A stretch of 64,000 nt of DNA from Loktanella sp. M215 (lineage in GTDB: Bacteria; Pseudomonadota; Alphaproteobacteria; Rhodobacterales; Rhodobacteraceae): the NCBI RefSeq assembly GCF_021735925.1, contig NZ_WMEA01000001.1:1952001-2016000 (forward strand), written 5' to 3'. Below, piece after piece: positions 1 to 8,434 of the stretch (position 1 is the first letter of the stretch; each line of letters opens with the position of its first letter). Position numbers and translations under genes: made by a program. The notes below the pieces were generated by a model. The model searched no databases and was not told the origin of the DNA. It saw nothing but the letters and a program-made list of their open reading frames with translations.

Positions 1-2255
1 GCGATCCGCAACAGGCTGATGATGGAGGCGTGACCCGAGCCAAAATCGTCGATTTCGATATCGATGCCAAGATCGGCTATGATCGCCAGATTTTCATCGA
101 TCCTCGAGTCTGCACCATCCAGAAAGACCGATTCCAGAAGCTCGAAGACAATCGTGCCCGGCGTGATATCCAATGCCCGCAGGGATGGACCCAATTTTGG
201 ATCGGTCAGCCGTTCGGCCGAGATGTTGACCGACACATGCGGCACGACGAGGCCCGCGGCCGTCCAGGCCTTCGTGTCGCGCAGCACCTGCCGCAGTACC
301 GCATCGTCCAGACGGGCCATCAGGCCCATGTCGGACGCGATGTTCAGGAACTGGTCCGGCATGATCAGGCCAAAGATCGGGCATTGCCAGCGCACCAGCG
401 CCTCCAGTCCCGTCAGTTTCAGGGTGCGGGCGTCAAACTGGGGCTGGTAGTGACAGATGATCTGATCCTGCGCGAAGGCCAGCGACAGCGCGTCTTCCAG
501 ACGCTTGCGGTGATTGGCCTCCTCCATCATCGCGGGGCGGTAGAACCGGCAGGCCGCGCGCCCGTCTTTCTTGGCGTGATAGAGCGCCATGTCGGCAAGG
601 ATGAACAGGCTTCCCCGCGCCCCGTCCTGTGGATCGGTACGCGCGATGCCGATGCTCATGCAGGTCCTGATCTGCGCCCCGTTGTAGGCAAAGGGCGCGG
701 CCAGAGCCTTGGTGATGCGGTCCGCGATGGCGCGCAGGGCGGCGTCGGTCGGTGCATCCACGAACAGCGCCACGAACTCGTCGCCACCCGCGCGCGCGAC
801 CAGCGCATCCTTTGGCATGTGGTCCCGCAGGATCGTCGCGGCGTGCCGCAAAGCCATGTCACCGGCATCGTGACCAAGGCTGTCGTTGATCTGCTTGAAG
901 CGGTCGATGTCAAAATGCATGGCGGCAATCGCGGGTGCCGGGTCCGAGTCGATCGCTGCGGCGAACACTTCGTCCAGACTGCGCCGGTTGGCCAGACCGG
1001 TCAGGGCGTCGTGGCGACTCTCGTATTGCAGCTGGCTGCGGGCCTGTTCCAGCGCACGCGTCTTGCGGTATTCCGGTGTCAGGTCGAAGTCGACGCCGAC
1101 ATAGGCGCCGCTGCCTTCGACCGAGGGCAGGAACTTGCCGCGCGTCCGGATATACCGCTCGGACCCGTCGTCCGTCAGGACGCGGTAGTCGTAGGCGATA
1201 TCCTCACGGTCCCGCAGGCGGGCCGCGTTGTAGTCGATCACGCCCTGCCGGTCATCGGGATGGATCAGATCGCTCCAGTGCGGGCCGGTCCGCGCGATGG
1301 CCTGCGCGTTCACGCCCAGCATTGCGGCGGCGCGGGCGTCCCAACTGGTGCGGCCAGTCTCGATATCGAACTCCCACTGTCCCATCTCGGCGACTTCCAT
1401 TGCAAGGGCAAGGCGCTCTGCCAGCCTCTTGCGTTCCTGCTCGACGGCCTTGATGTCGGAAATGTCCGTGTCTGTGCCGATGATGTGGACGGGAAAGCCG
1501 GCCGCATCCCGGCGCATCACCCGTCCGCGGCTGAGGATCCAGATCCAGTGCCCTGCCGCGTGCCGCTGGCGAAACGTGTAGTCAACGATATCCGTCAGGC
1601 CGGTTTCCTGCAGATGCAGCTGTTCACGGACCTTCTGAATGTCGTCGCGGTGGATGGTCAGCAGCCAGTCTTCGGTCGTTTCGGGGGCCGTGGCATCAGG
1701 GGCAAGGCCGCGCATGGTCCGCCAGGATTCCGACAGGTAGTGCCGGTTGCGTTCGAAATCGTGATCCCAGACACCCTGACTGGCGCTGAGCACGGCGGTT
1801 TTCCAGCGCAATTCCGTTTCGGCCAGCACGTCAAAGCGTTGGCCGGCGGCCCGTGCTGCGTCCTTGTCCGACTGCTCCGGCGACACCGGCGCCGCATACT
1901 GATAGATAATCCCGATGACTTTGTCATAGTCATCCGCCAGGGATGCTACGTGCCACACGCCGTCGCCCGTGGCGTGTTTCAGATGTATCGTCCGGTTCGG
2001 CGCGATCGGGTGATCCGACCCATCGTGCGTTACCCGGGTTTGCACCCCGGCAGAGGCATCACCGGCGACGAAATCCGCGATCGGCATGTTGCGCAACGCG
2101 TGCGCACCGGTGCCGGTCAGCAGATCGGCGGCAGATTCGTTCGCACAGACGATCTTTCCGTTCAGACCGACCAGAAACGTCGGCGCCCTCAGGCTAGCAA
2201 TCAGGCTGTCCGCCAAACCGCTTAACACGAAACCAGATTTGAAATTCACCTTCAT
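1..2255 (-). CDS. PAS-GGDEF-EAL sensor protein (cyclic-di-GMP turnover), C-terminus cut by window edge
   Basis: The minus strand is open from an ATG at 2255 to the left edge, giving about 751 residues without a stop. Translation shows two or three PAS-like sensor segments in roughly the first 390 residues. A GGDEF domain follows, with an intact GGDEF signature (ARAGGDEFVALF, near plus position 785). The EAL domain starts with HYQPQF and carries LEALVRW (near 385); it runs to the edge at IEIDDFGSGHASI. By family knowledge it makes and/or degrades cyclic-di-GMP in the cytoplasm. Both signatures look catalytically intact, so which activity dominates cannot be told. The last part of the EAL domain lies outside the window. 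The start has no strong ribosome-binding site. No transmembrane segment was seen in the N-terminal part. Confidence 0.85.
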   Translation of the reverse strand, partial: MKVNFKSGFVLSGLADSLIASLRAPTFLVGLNGKIVCANESAADLLTGTGAHALRNMPIADFVAGDASAGVQTRVTHDGSDHPIAPNRTIHLKHATGDGVWHVASLADDYDKVIGIIYQYAAPVSPEQSDKDAARAAGQRFDVLAETELRWKTAVLSASQGVWDHDFERNRHYLSESWRTMRGLAPDATAPETTEDWLLTIHRDDIQKVREQLHLQETGLTDIVDYTFRQRHAAGHWIWILSRGRVMRRDAAGFPVHIIGTDTDISDIKAVEQERKRLAERLALAMEVAEMGQWEFDIETGRTSWDARAAAMLGVNAQAIARTGPHWSDLIHPDDRQGVIDYNAARLRDREDIAYDYRVLTDDGSERYIRTRGKFLPSVEGSGAYVGVDFDLTPEYRKTRALEQARSQLQYESRHDALTGLANRRSLDEVFAAAIDSDPAPAIAAMHFDIDRFKQINDSLGHDAGDMALRHAATILRDHMPKDALVARAGGDEFVALFVDAPTDAALRAIADRITKALAAPFAYNGAQIRTCMSIGIARTDPQDGARGSLFILADMALYHAKKDGRAACRFYRPAMMEEANHRKRLEDALSLAFAQDQIICHYQPQFDARTLKLTGLEALVRWQCPIFGLIMPDQFLNIASDMGLMARLDDAVLRQVLRDTKAWTAAGLVVPHVSVNISAERLTDPKLGPSLRALDITPGTIVFELLESVFLDGADSRIDENLAIIADLGIDIEIDDFGSGHASIISLLRI

Positions 2256-2760
2256 CACCAACGTCAAGGTCCATAGCGGACGTTGTTAGTGCGTCAGGTG
2301 TTGCACGAATAAGTCAAGGACAGATGAGCGTCCGCGCGAGGATCGTCTTTAAGATGAAAACAGGATTTGAGCAGTCATACGTTGCATCTGTCCATGCCCG
2401 CTTTGCGCAGCGGGCGCGCCTGCAGCCGTGACGCCGACATCCGATCGGCCGGTCAACACGCTTGGGTTGATTTTTCTGGGTCGTAACGTCTTGAGGTAGA
2501 ACGTTTTCCGATGGGATGTTTTAACCGCAGGGCATAGGCCGTCCGGTCAACATCGGTCAGACAGCACGCCTGCGGGTCCGGTCCGGTGGCGTAAACGTCA
2601 GGGGTGGCCCGGTTGGGGTCCGCGCTGACTTGTCGCGCCTTTGCAACACCTCGTTGCCCGCCGTTTCAGTTCAAAATCCGCTTCGACGGACCACAGCCTG
2701 CATGGGCTGGTCCGCCGCACCGGGCTGGGCTAGGTCAGTGACAACCTGAAAGGACATGCC
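2256..2760. other. Intergenic region, no gene seen
   Basis: About 500 bp between the divergent GGDEF/EAL gene and the NYN gene. I see no convincing ORF, tRNA or strong terminator. It should hold the promoters of both flanking genes; AAAGGAC at 2749-2755 is the ribosome-binding site of the NYN gene. Confidence 0.5.
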
Positions 2761-3513
2761 ATGCCCGAACAACGCCCTCTGCTGGCCGTGCTGATCGACG
2801 CCGACAACACCTCGCCGAAATTTGCCGCAGCGATCTTCGAGGAGGTCGCGAGTTTCGGCGAGGCGAGCGTGCGCCGGATCTATGGCGATTTCTCAAGCCC
2901 GCAACTGGGCGGCTGGAACAAGATCCTGCTGGAACACGGTCTGAACCCGCAGCAAAGCCCGGCCTATACGACCGGCAAGAACTCCAGCGATATCGCGCTG
3001 GTGATTGACGCCATGGACCTGCTGCACACCGGGCGGTTCCAGGGCTTCGTCCTCGTCAGTTCCGACAGCGATTTCACCTCTCTCGCCAGCCGAATTCGAG
3101 AGCAGGGGCTGGATGTCTACGGCATCGGGCAGAAAAAGACGCCGGACGCCTTTCGCCGGGCCTGCAAGCGATTCATCTTTGTTGAAAACCTCGGTGCCGA
3201 CACGACGGACCCGGTACCCGCGGCACCCGGCGAAGCAGCGGCTCCGCGACCCGCGCAACCATCAGAGGTCAATACCAAGGAGCAGCCCAGCAAGGTCGTG
3301 CCACTGGTGATTTCCGCGATGAACAGCATCGACCCGGACGGCGACTGGTTCTCTCTGGGACAACTTGGCCAGTATCTGGTCAGCGCGAATCCGGAATTCG
3401 ATCCGCGCACCTACGGCAGCGCCAAACTGTCGGACCTGTTGCGCAAGTCGGGGCGTTTCGAAGTGGCGCAACGGCAGGGCGGCAATCATCTGGACGTGCG
3501 CCGCCTTGACTAG
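2761..3513 (+). CDS. NYN (LabA-like PIN) domain protein with C-terminal OST-HTH/LOTUS domain
   Basis: 250 residues. The N-terminal ~145 residues are a NYN/LabA-type PIN nuclease fold: VLIDADN with acidic D13 and D15, SSDIALVIDAMDLL, and VLVSSDSDF supply the acidic metal-binding residues. After a proline/alanine-rich linker (about 150-175), the last ~75 residues match an OST-HTH (LOTUS) RNA-binding module (DGDWFSLGQLGQYL ... FDPRTYGSAKLSDLL). NYN-LOTUS proteins are thought to act on RNA, but no substrate is established for bacterial members. The start is supported by AAAGGAC 5 bp upstream. It stands alone, upstream of mbfA with its own promoter gap. Confidence 0.85.
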   Translation: MPEQRPLLAVLIDADNTSPKFAAAIFEEVASFGEASVRRIYGDFSSPQLGGWNKILLEHGLNPQQSPAYTTGKNSSDIALVIDAMDLLHTGRFQGFVLVSSDSDFTSLASRIREQGLDVYGIGQKKTPDAFRRACKRFIFVENLGADTTDPVPAAPGEAAAPRPAQPSEVNTKEQPSKVVPLVISAMNSIDPDGDWFSLGQLGQYLVSANPEFDPRTYGSAKLSDLLRKSGRFEVAQRQGGNHLDVRRLD

Positions 3514-3540
3514 GTCTTGTCACGGCAACAAATCCGCGTA

Positions 3541-3559
3541 GTTTGGAATCATTCTAAAC
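3541..3559. promoter_or_regulatory. Irr-type iron control element (ICE) palindrome upstream of mbfA
   Basis: GTTTGGAATCATTCTAAAC is a near-perfect inverted repeat (GTTT.GAAT/ATTC.AAAC) centred 23 bp before the mbfA start. It closely resembles the alphaproteobacterial ICE/Irr box (TTTAGAA...TTCTAAA type). mbfA is a known Irr-repressed gene in rhizobia, and an irr gene lies in this window at 58922. Overlap of the box with the promoter would fit repression under low iron. Confidence 0.75.
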
Positions 3560-3572
3560 AGGATGTGCCACG

Positions 3573-4550
3573 ATGATTCCGGGTTTTGCCAACCGACGCC
3601 GTTTTTCCGACCTGAGCGAGCAGGAGGTGCTTGCCTTGGCGATTTCGTCCGAAGAGGACGATGGGCGCATCTACCGCAGCTATGCCGAAATGCTGCGCGC
3701 TGAATATCCGGCCTCGGCCGCGGTTTTTGACGGTATGGCAGAGGAAGAGGACCAGCACCGCAAACGGCTGATCGACCTGCACCAGCAGCGGTTCGGCAAC
3801 GTCATCCCGCTGATCCGGCGCGAGCATGTCTCGGGTTTCTACGCCCGCAAACCGGTGTGGTTGACCGCGAACCTGGGGCTGGAGCGGATTCGCGAAGAAG
3901 CGGGCCAGATGGAACGCGACGCGGAGCGGTTCTATCACACGGCGGCGCAGGCGACATCGGACGCAGAGACGCGCAAGCTGCTGGGCGATCTGGCGAGTGC
4001 CGAGAGCGGACATGTCGAGAAGGCCGACCAGCTGATCGAAAAGAACCTCGGTCCGGAGGCGAAAACCGAGGAAGAGGCGGCGGCGCATCGCCAGTTCGTG
4101 CTGACATGGGTGCAGCCGGGGCTGGCGGGCCTGATGGACGGGTCGGTCAGCACGCTGGCGCCGATCTTTGCAACGGCCTTTGCCACGCAGAACACGCATA
4201 CGACGTTCCTCGTGGGTCTGGCGGCCAGTATCGGTGCCGGAATTTCGATGGGTTTCACAGAGGCGGCGTCGGACGACGGCGCGATTTCCGGGCGCGGATC
4301 CCCGATCAAGCGGGGGATCGCGGCGGGCGTCATGACGACGCTGGGCGGTCTGGGTCACGCACTGCCCTATCTGATCCCGGACTTCTGGACAGCGACGACG
4401 ATCGCGATGGTCGTGGTGTTCATCGAACTCTGGGCCATCGCGTGGATCCAGAACCGCTACATGCAGACGCCCTTTCTGCGGGCGGCGTTTCAGGTCGTGG
4501 TCGGTGGGGCGCTCGTCTTTGGCGCGGGCGCTTTGATCGGCGCGGGGTAG
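3573..4550 (+). CDS. mbfA: Membrane-bound ferritin-like iron exporter MbfA (rubrerythrin-VIT1 fusion)
   Basis: 325 residues. The N-terminal ~150 residues form a rubrerythrin/erythrin-like four-helix domain with repeated E..E..H ligand patterns (SSEEDDGRIYRSYAE, GMAEEEDQHRKRL, ASAESGHVEKADQL). The C-terminal ~160 residues are a VIT1/CCC1-like membrane domain with about five hydrophobic helices (GLMDGSVSTLAPIFATAFAT..., GLAASIGAGISMGFTEAASD). This two-domain order and length are those of MbfA, which exports Fe(II) across the inner membrane and protects against iron and peroxide stress. An Irr-type palindrome sits just upstream. Transcription probably ends in the GC-rich repeat at 4581-4636. Confidence 0.9.
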   Translation: MIPGFANRRRFSDLSEQEVLALAISSEEDDGRIYRSYAEMLRAEYPASAAVFDGMAEEEDQHRKRLIDLHQQRFGNVIPLIRREHVSGFYARKPVWLTANLGLERIREEAGQMERDAERFYHTAAQATSDAETRKLLGDLASAESGHVEKADQLIEKNLGPEAKTEEEAAAHRQFVLTWVQPGLAGLMDGSVSTLAPIFATAFATQNTHTTFLVGLAASIGAGISMGFTEAASDDGAISGRGSPIKRGIAAGVMTTLGGLGHALPYLIPDFWTATTIAMVVVFIELWAIAWIQNRYMQTPFLRAAFQVVVGGALVFGAGALIGAG

Positions 4551-4580
4551 TCGATCTTTCGCCGCGTGATCGGCACAGAG

Positions 4581-4636
4581 GGGGGCCAGCCCCCCGGCCT
4601 GCGGCCGCCCCCCGAAGTATTTGCGACCAGAAGAAG
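4581..4636. repeat. Dispersed intergenic repeat, copy 1 (convergent gene ends)
   Basis: A GC-rich palindromic stretch containing GGGGGCCAGCCCCC is followed by GAAGTATTTGCGACCAGAAG. The reverse complement gives CTTCTTCTGGTC..AAATACTTC, the core also seen at 13852 and 55900. It lies between the convergent ends of mbfA and the GNAT gene, so it may act as a bidirectional terminator. Confidence 0.7.
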
Positions 4637-4637
4637 A

Positions 4638-5216
4638 TCAGACAGCGCGGATCATCGTGATCGTGCGGTGGAAGCCGAAGATGTGGCGCAGCGGGCCGAT
4701 CGAGGTTTCCTTTTCGACGTGGAAGCCGAGGCGGGTGTAAAGTGCCTGCGCGCGTGGGTTGGTATCGACTACATCGAGGCGCAGGGCCGGGTAGCCGCGG
4801 CGACGCGCCTCTTGTGACAGCGCATCGATCAGGGCGGTACCGACGCCGCGCCCGCGGGCGGCTTCCGCGACCGCAAGACCGTCGGTCAGAAGACGTCGGT
4901 TTTCCGTATCGCGCGCCAAAAGCGACAGCGTCGCACTGCGCCACAGGGCGCCCGGCAGACCGTAGCTGCGGGCGAGGTCGGTCAGACCGCCCGCAACGAA
5001 GGCACCGTGGTAGGTCTTGAATCCGGCGATGCCGATCAGGGTGCCGGCGGCATCGGTGGCGCTGATGGCGTGGCCGGGATCGATGACCTGCGTGATGAAA
5101 GCCAAGGCGCGGTCGTCGGGCCCGAGCACCCGGTGCAATTTGCCGCTGAAGGCTTGCCAGTAAAGGCGCGCCGCCGCCTCGGTCTGGCCGGGGGGCAGAC
5201 CGGCGGAAATGATCAC
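4638..5216 (-). CDS. GNAT family N-acetyltransferase
   Basis: 192 residues from a GTG start. The start overlaps the moeA stop as GTGA, the usual sign of translational coupling, so I prefer it over the longer open frame, whose upstream part is only antisense/alternate-frame moeA. The acetyl-CoA-binding motif is visible as AEAARGRGVGTALI (motif A, R/Q-x-x-G-x-G/A), followed by NPRAQALYTRLGF (motif B). Substrate unknown. It is the last gene of the fdhD-mobA-mobB-moeA operon; no role in cofactor synthesis is implied by sequence. Confidence 0.8.
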   Translation of the reverse strand: MIISAGLPPGQTEAAARLYWQAFSGKLHRVLGPDDRALAFITQVIDPGHAISATDAAGTLIGIAGFKTYHGAFVAGGLTDLARSYGLPGALWRSATLSLLARDTENRRLLTDGLAVAEAARGRGVGTALIDALSQEARRRGYPALRLDVVDTNPRAQALYTRLGFHVEKETSIGPLRHIFGFHRTITMIRAV

Positions 5217-6472
5217 AGGCCGAAGCTGCCGAAGGGCAAATAGGTGACGGAAGTGCCCGGCGCGATCTCTGCCGCGGCGTCGGGCAGTGCGACAAGGCCG
5301 GTGGCCCAGCTGAGCCCACTGACCCGGCCGGAGCCTTCGGAGGCGAAGACCACTGCCGCGCCGTCGGTGAGGCGGGCACGCAGGTATTCGCGGCGACCTG
5401 CCTTCTTTGATTTCGTGAAGGCGGCGGGGACGGTAAAGCCCTGTGGCGCCGGCCAGTCGGCCCCGGCCAGCACGGCGAGCGCCGGGTGGGCAAAGATCAG
5501 CGCGCAGACCTGTGCGGCAACGGGATTTCCGGGCAGGCCGAACACCGGTTTGCCTTGCCACAGCCCCAGCGCCAGCGGGCGACCCGGCTTCATCGCGATC
5601 CGCCACAGGGCGAGGCTGCCGGTGCCTTGCAGCAGGGCGGACATGTGATCTTCGTCCCCCGCGGATGCACCGCCAGAGGTCAGGATCGCGTCGCAGCGGG
5701 ATGCCGCGTCATCGAGGATTTTGCCAAGGCGCTGGCGATCGTCCGGCGCGATGCCGAGGTCGACCGGCTGGTGGCCCCAGCGTGCGACATCGGCCAGCAG
5801 CATCGCCCGGTTTGCGTCAAAGATCTGACCGGGGGCCGCAGTCCCACCCGGCGCGCGCAACTCGTCACCGGTGGACAACACGCCAACCCGCAGAAGGCGG
5901 TGGACCGCGACGGTGCCGGTGCCGCAGGCGGCGAGGGTGGCAAGGTCTGCGGGCGTCAGTCGGTGGCGGGCGGGAAGGATATCGTCACCGGCTTGCATGT
6001 CTTCGCCCGCACGGCGAGCGTTGGCGCCACGCTTGAGGGGGCCGTGCAGGGCGATGTGGGTCGCGCTGGCGGCGGTGTCCTCTTGCAGGACGACGGTGTC
6101 GGTGCCGTCGGGGATGTTGGCGCCGGTCAGGATGCGGATGGCGTGACCGGGCGGGACGGTGCCTGCGAAGGGGCTGCCCGCGGCGGCACGACCAGGATGC
6201 AGTGGCAGCGTGTGAGCGCCCGTGGACAAGGGGCCGGCAAAAGCGTAGCCGTCGACGGCGGCGTTGGCGTATGGTGGGTGGCTGCGGTTGGCGGTGACGG
6301 GTGTGGCCAGAATGCGCCCGGCGGCCTGCAGCAGCGGGATCTCTTCTGTGCCGGTGACAGCCGTCAGGTTAGTGCGCAGATGTGCGAGGGCCTCGTCCAC
6401 CGGCGTCCAGTGCGCGCCCTGCGGCATGGCAAAGCAATCGTTGCGCAGGGGCGGTGGGGTCAGGTCGGGCAT
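5213..6472 (-). CDS. moeA: Molybdopterin molybdenumtransferase MoeA
   Basis: 419 residues if started at the ATG at 6472, which has AAGAGG about 7 bp upstream. MoeA inserts molybdate into adenylated molybdopterin to form Moco. Family signatures are present: HPPYANAAVDGYAF (usual ..SAMDGYA), GVLSTGDEL, SGGASAGDEDHM and KPGRPLALG. The length matches stand-alone MoeA. The reading frame stays open upstream without any stop into the neighbouring conserved gene (see 6473-7310), so in the native state the two may be one fused polypeptide. The start given is a best guess for an independently translated MoeA. Confidence 0.85.
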   Translation of the reverse strand: MPDLTPPPLRNDCFAMPQGAHWTPVDEALAHLRTNLTAVTGTEEIPLLQAAGRILATPVTANRSHPPYANAAVDGYAFAGPLSTGAHTLPLHPGRAAAGSPFAGTVPPGHAIRILTGANIPDGTDTVVLQEDTAASATHIALHGPLKRGANARRAGEDMQAGDDILPARHRLTPADLATLAACGTGTVAVHRLLRVGVLSTGDELRAPGGTAAPGQIFDANRAMLLADVARWGHQPVDLGIAPDDRQRLGKILDDAASRCDAILTSGGASAGDEDHMSALLQGTGSLALWRIAMKPGRPLALGLWQGKPVFGLPGNPVAAQVCALIFAHPALAVLAGADWPAPQGFTVPAAFTKSKKAGRREYLRARLTDGAAVVFASEGSGRVSGLSWATGLVALPDAAAEIAPGTSVTYLPFGSFGL

Positions 6473-7310
6473 GGCGGCCTCTTGCAACAGGGTGGCTTGA
6501 CCGAGCCCCAGAACCCAGCCTTCTGGCGTGGGGTCCACGGCGAGGAGGCTGTCCCATCCGCCGGGGGTCAGGTTGGAAAAGGCACGGGCGTACAGCGAGA
6601 CCTGTGCCGCGTCGCGGATCGCGTGATCGGTCAGATGGGCGCTGGCGAGCAGGGAAAAATAGCTTTCCGCCAGAACGATCGGCCTGTCCGGGGGCTGGAA
6701 TGGCCAGACAGAAAGGGCCTGCCCGAAATGATGCCGCAACCGCGACAGCGTGGGCAGACCCATGATGACCTGACCGCCGACAGCACCGGCCCCTGACAAT
6801 TGCCACGGCGAAAAGGCACCCGGCGCGGCACGGTCGGTGGCGCGAAACTCTGGCAGGCCGTGATCCGCGCGGGCGCGTCCCTTGCGCGGCAGATGCGGCA
6901 CGTCGTGATGCGGACGGCCATTGCCCCAGAAGGGGCCGACGCCCGGAAACCGGGCGTTGATCTGTCCGGCCAGATCGAAGCGGTTGTTTTGCGCGGGCGT
7001 GTCGGTGACGCGGGCGGCGAACCAGTCCCAGAGGGCGAGGGGGGTCGTCAGCGCCCGTAAGCTGTGCGGCGAAACCGGTCGGGTAGGCGAAACAAAGGTC
7101 GAAAGCGGCCAGGGTGCGCCGACCGGCTGCGTGCTCGGCGGTCAGCGCGTCGATGATCCAGCGCTCGGCCACCTGCCGGTTGCGGTGGTAAAGCGGCGCC
7201 TCGGCCCGGCCCGCGCGCGCGATGCAGGTCCAGATCGCGTCACGCTTGGGGCTGGCCCCGCGGTCGTTGCCACCGGACCAGTCGACGGCGATGACGGTAT
7301 CGAAGCTCAC
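6473..7310 (-). pseudogene. Conserved Moco-operon protein, split by a +1 frameshift in a C6 run and in frame with MoeA
   Basis: It starts with MSFDTVIAVDWSGGNDRG at 7310 (ATGA overlap with mobB). It reads a conserved rhodobacteral protein sometimes annotated as molybdopterin guanine dinucleotide synthesis related. After LTGADDP the frame breaks at the G6 run at 7039-7044 (C6 on the coding strand). Removing one C restores LALWDWFAARV, NNRFDLAGQINARFPG, GPFWGNG, PHLPRKGR, WQLSGAGAVG and, at its end, EGWVLGLG. The restored frame continues without a stop into MoeA: 2097 nt, 699 codons including stop. It is either a real disruption or a homopolymer sequencing error. The biochemical function of this module is not known to me. 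Confidence 0.75.
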
Positions 7311-7810
7311 GGTCGCGCGGGCAGGCCGACCTGCCCGAGGATGAAGTCCGCAATGGCGGCGGTGTCGTTCAGGTCGAACTGCGGGCGCGCCAGCGCCAGC
7401 GGCGTATCCGTCGCAACCGCCACGATCGTAGGGTCGTCCGTGGCGATCAACGGGTTGCCGGTCGCAGCGCGGAAGGCCTCGATCTTGGGGTGGGTGTCGC
7501 GTTTGTAGCCTTCGACAAGGATCAGGTCGACAGGATCGAGATGGGCAAGCAATGCGCTGAGCGGCGGCTCGGCCTTGTCGCGCAGTTCCGTCATAAGCGC
7601 CCAGCGGGTCTGCGAGGCGAGGAGGACCTGCGACGCACCCGCGATGCGGTGGCGGTGGCTGTCCTTGCCCGGATGATCCACGTCAAAGCTGTGATGCGCG
7701 TGCTTCAGGGTCGAGACGGTAAAGCCGCGCGCGGTGATATCGCTGACAAGACGTTCCATCAGGCCGGTCTTGCCCGCGTTCTTCCATCCGGTAATGCCGA
7801 AGATGTTCAC
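7307..7810 (-). CDS. mobB: Molybdopterin-guanine dinucleotide biosynthesis adaptor MobB
   Basis: 167 residues. The P-loop GITGWKNAGKTGLMERLV at the N-terminus is the MobB Walker A. KHAHHSFDVDHPGKDSHRHR and DLILVEGYKRDTHPKIEAFR are further family motifs. MobB is a GTP-binding helper of MobA in converting Moco to the bis-MGD form used by DMSO-reductase-family enzymes. The gene overlaps mobA (7807-7810) and the next gene (7307-7310) by ATGA, so the operon is tightly coupled. Confidence 0.92.
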   Translation of the reverse strand: MNIFGITGWKNAGKTGLMERLVSDITARGFTVSTLKHAHHSFDVDHPGKDSHRHRIAGASQVLLASQTRWALMTELRDKAEPPLSALLAHLDPVDLILVEGYKRDTHPKIEAFRAATGNPLIATDDPTIVAVATDTPLALARPQFDLNDTAAIADFILGQVGLPARP

Positions 7811-8406
7811 AGCATGGCCTGCGCTGCCGCGTGGTCCTGCGGCGTGTTGACGTTGAAAAAGGCGGCGTCGTCGGGAAACCTTGCGGTTCCAGCCCCGCGC
7901 GCCGCGGTGAACTGCACGATCTTGCGCAACCCGTCGTTCAGCGCCTGCCGCAGGTCCGCGCGCAGGGATACCGGCCAGAGGCCGAAGGTCGGCTGACGCC
8001 CACCCGGCGACGCCGCAAGGGCAAAGCCCGCGTCGCCACCGGCCAGCAGAAGCTGCGGGACGAGGTCGCAGGGTAGGAACGGCGTATCGGCGGCGGCGGT
8101 AACGATATGGGTGGCACCCTGCGCCGCAGCCCAGTCGAGACCTGCGAGGATCCCAGCCAGCGGGCCGGCGTGATCGGGGATCGTGTCGGGTAGGACCGGC
8201 AGGTGCAGATGGGCGAGCCGGGCCGGATCGCCGTTGGCATTCAGGGCAACGCCGTCCGTTTGCGGCGCCAGTCGGTCGAGCACATGGCCGAGTATTGTCG
8301 TCTGACCAAGCGGCAGCAACCCCTTGTCGCCGCCGCCCATGCGGGTCGCCTGACCGCCCATCAGGATCAGTCCGAGGGGGGCGATCACGGACGCACCGCG
8401 CGGCAC
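7807..8406 (-). CDS. mobA: Molybdenum cofactor guanylyltransferase MobA
   Basis: 199 residues. The nucleotidyltransferase signature LILMGGQATRMGGGDKG matches LxGGxxxRMGxxDK of MobA. VTAAADTPFLPCDL holds the metal-binding aspartate. It transfers GMP from GTP to Moco. The GTG at 8406 is the first start in frame; a second GTG six codons in is also possible. It lies 28 bp after fdhD and overlaps mobB by 4 bp. Confidence 0.92.
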   Translation of the reverse strand: MPRGASVIAPLGLILMGGQATRMGGGDKGLLPLGQTTILGHVLDRLAPQTDGVALNANGDPARLAHLHLPVLPDTIPDHAGPLAGILAGLDWAAAQGATHIVTAAADTPFLPCDLVPQLLLAGGDAGFALAASPGGRQPTFGLWPVSLRADLRQALNDGLRKIVQFTAARGAGTARFPDDAAFFNVNTPQDHAAAQAML

Positions 8407-8434
8407 TTGGTAGTCTCCGGTTTGCTGAAGGTCG

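Noticed and set aside
30..2225. A 731-residue plus-strand open frame
   Set aside because: It is the antisense of the GGDEF/EAL gene; the minus strand reads PAS, GGDEF and EAL motifs.
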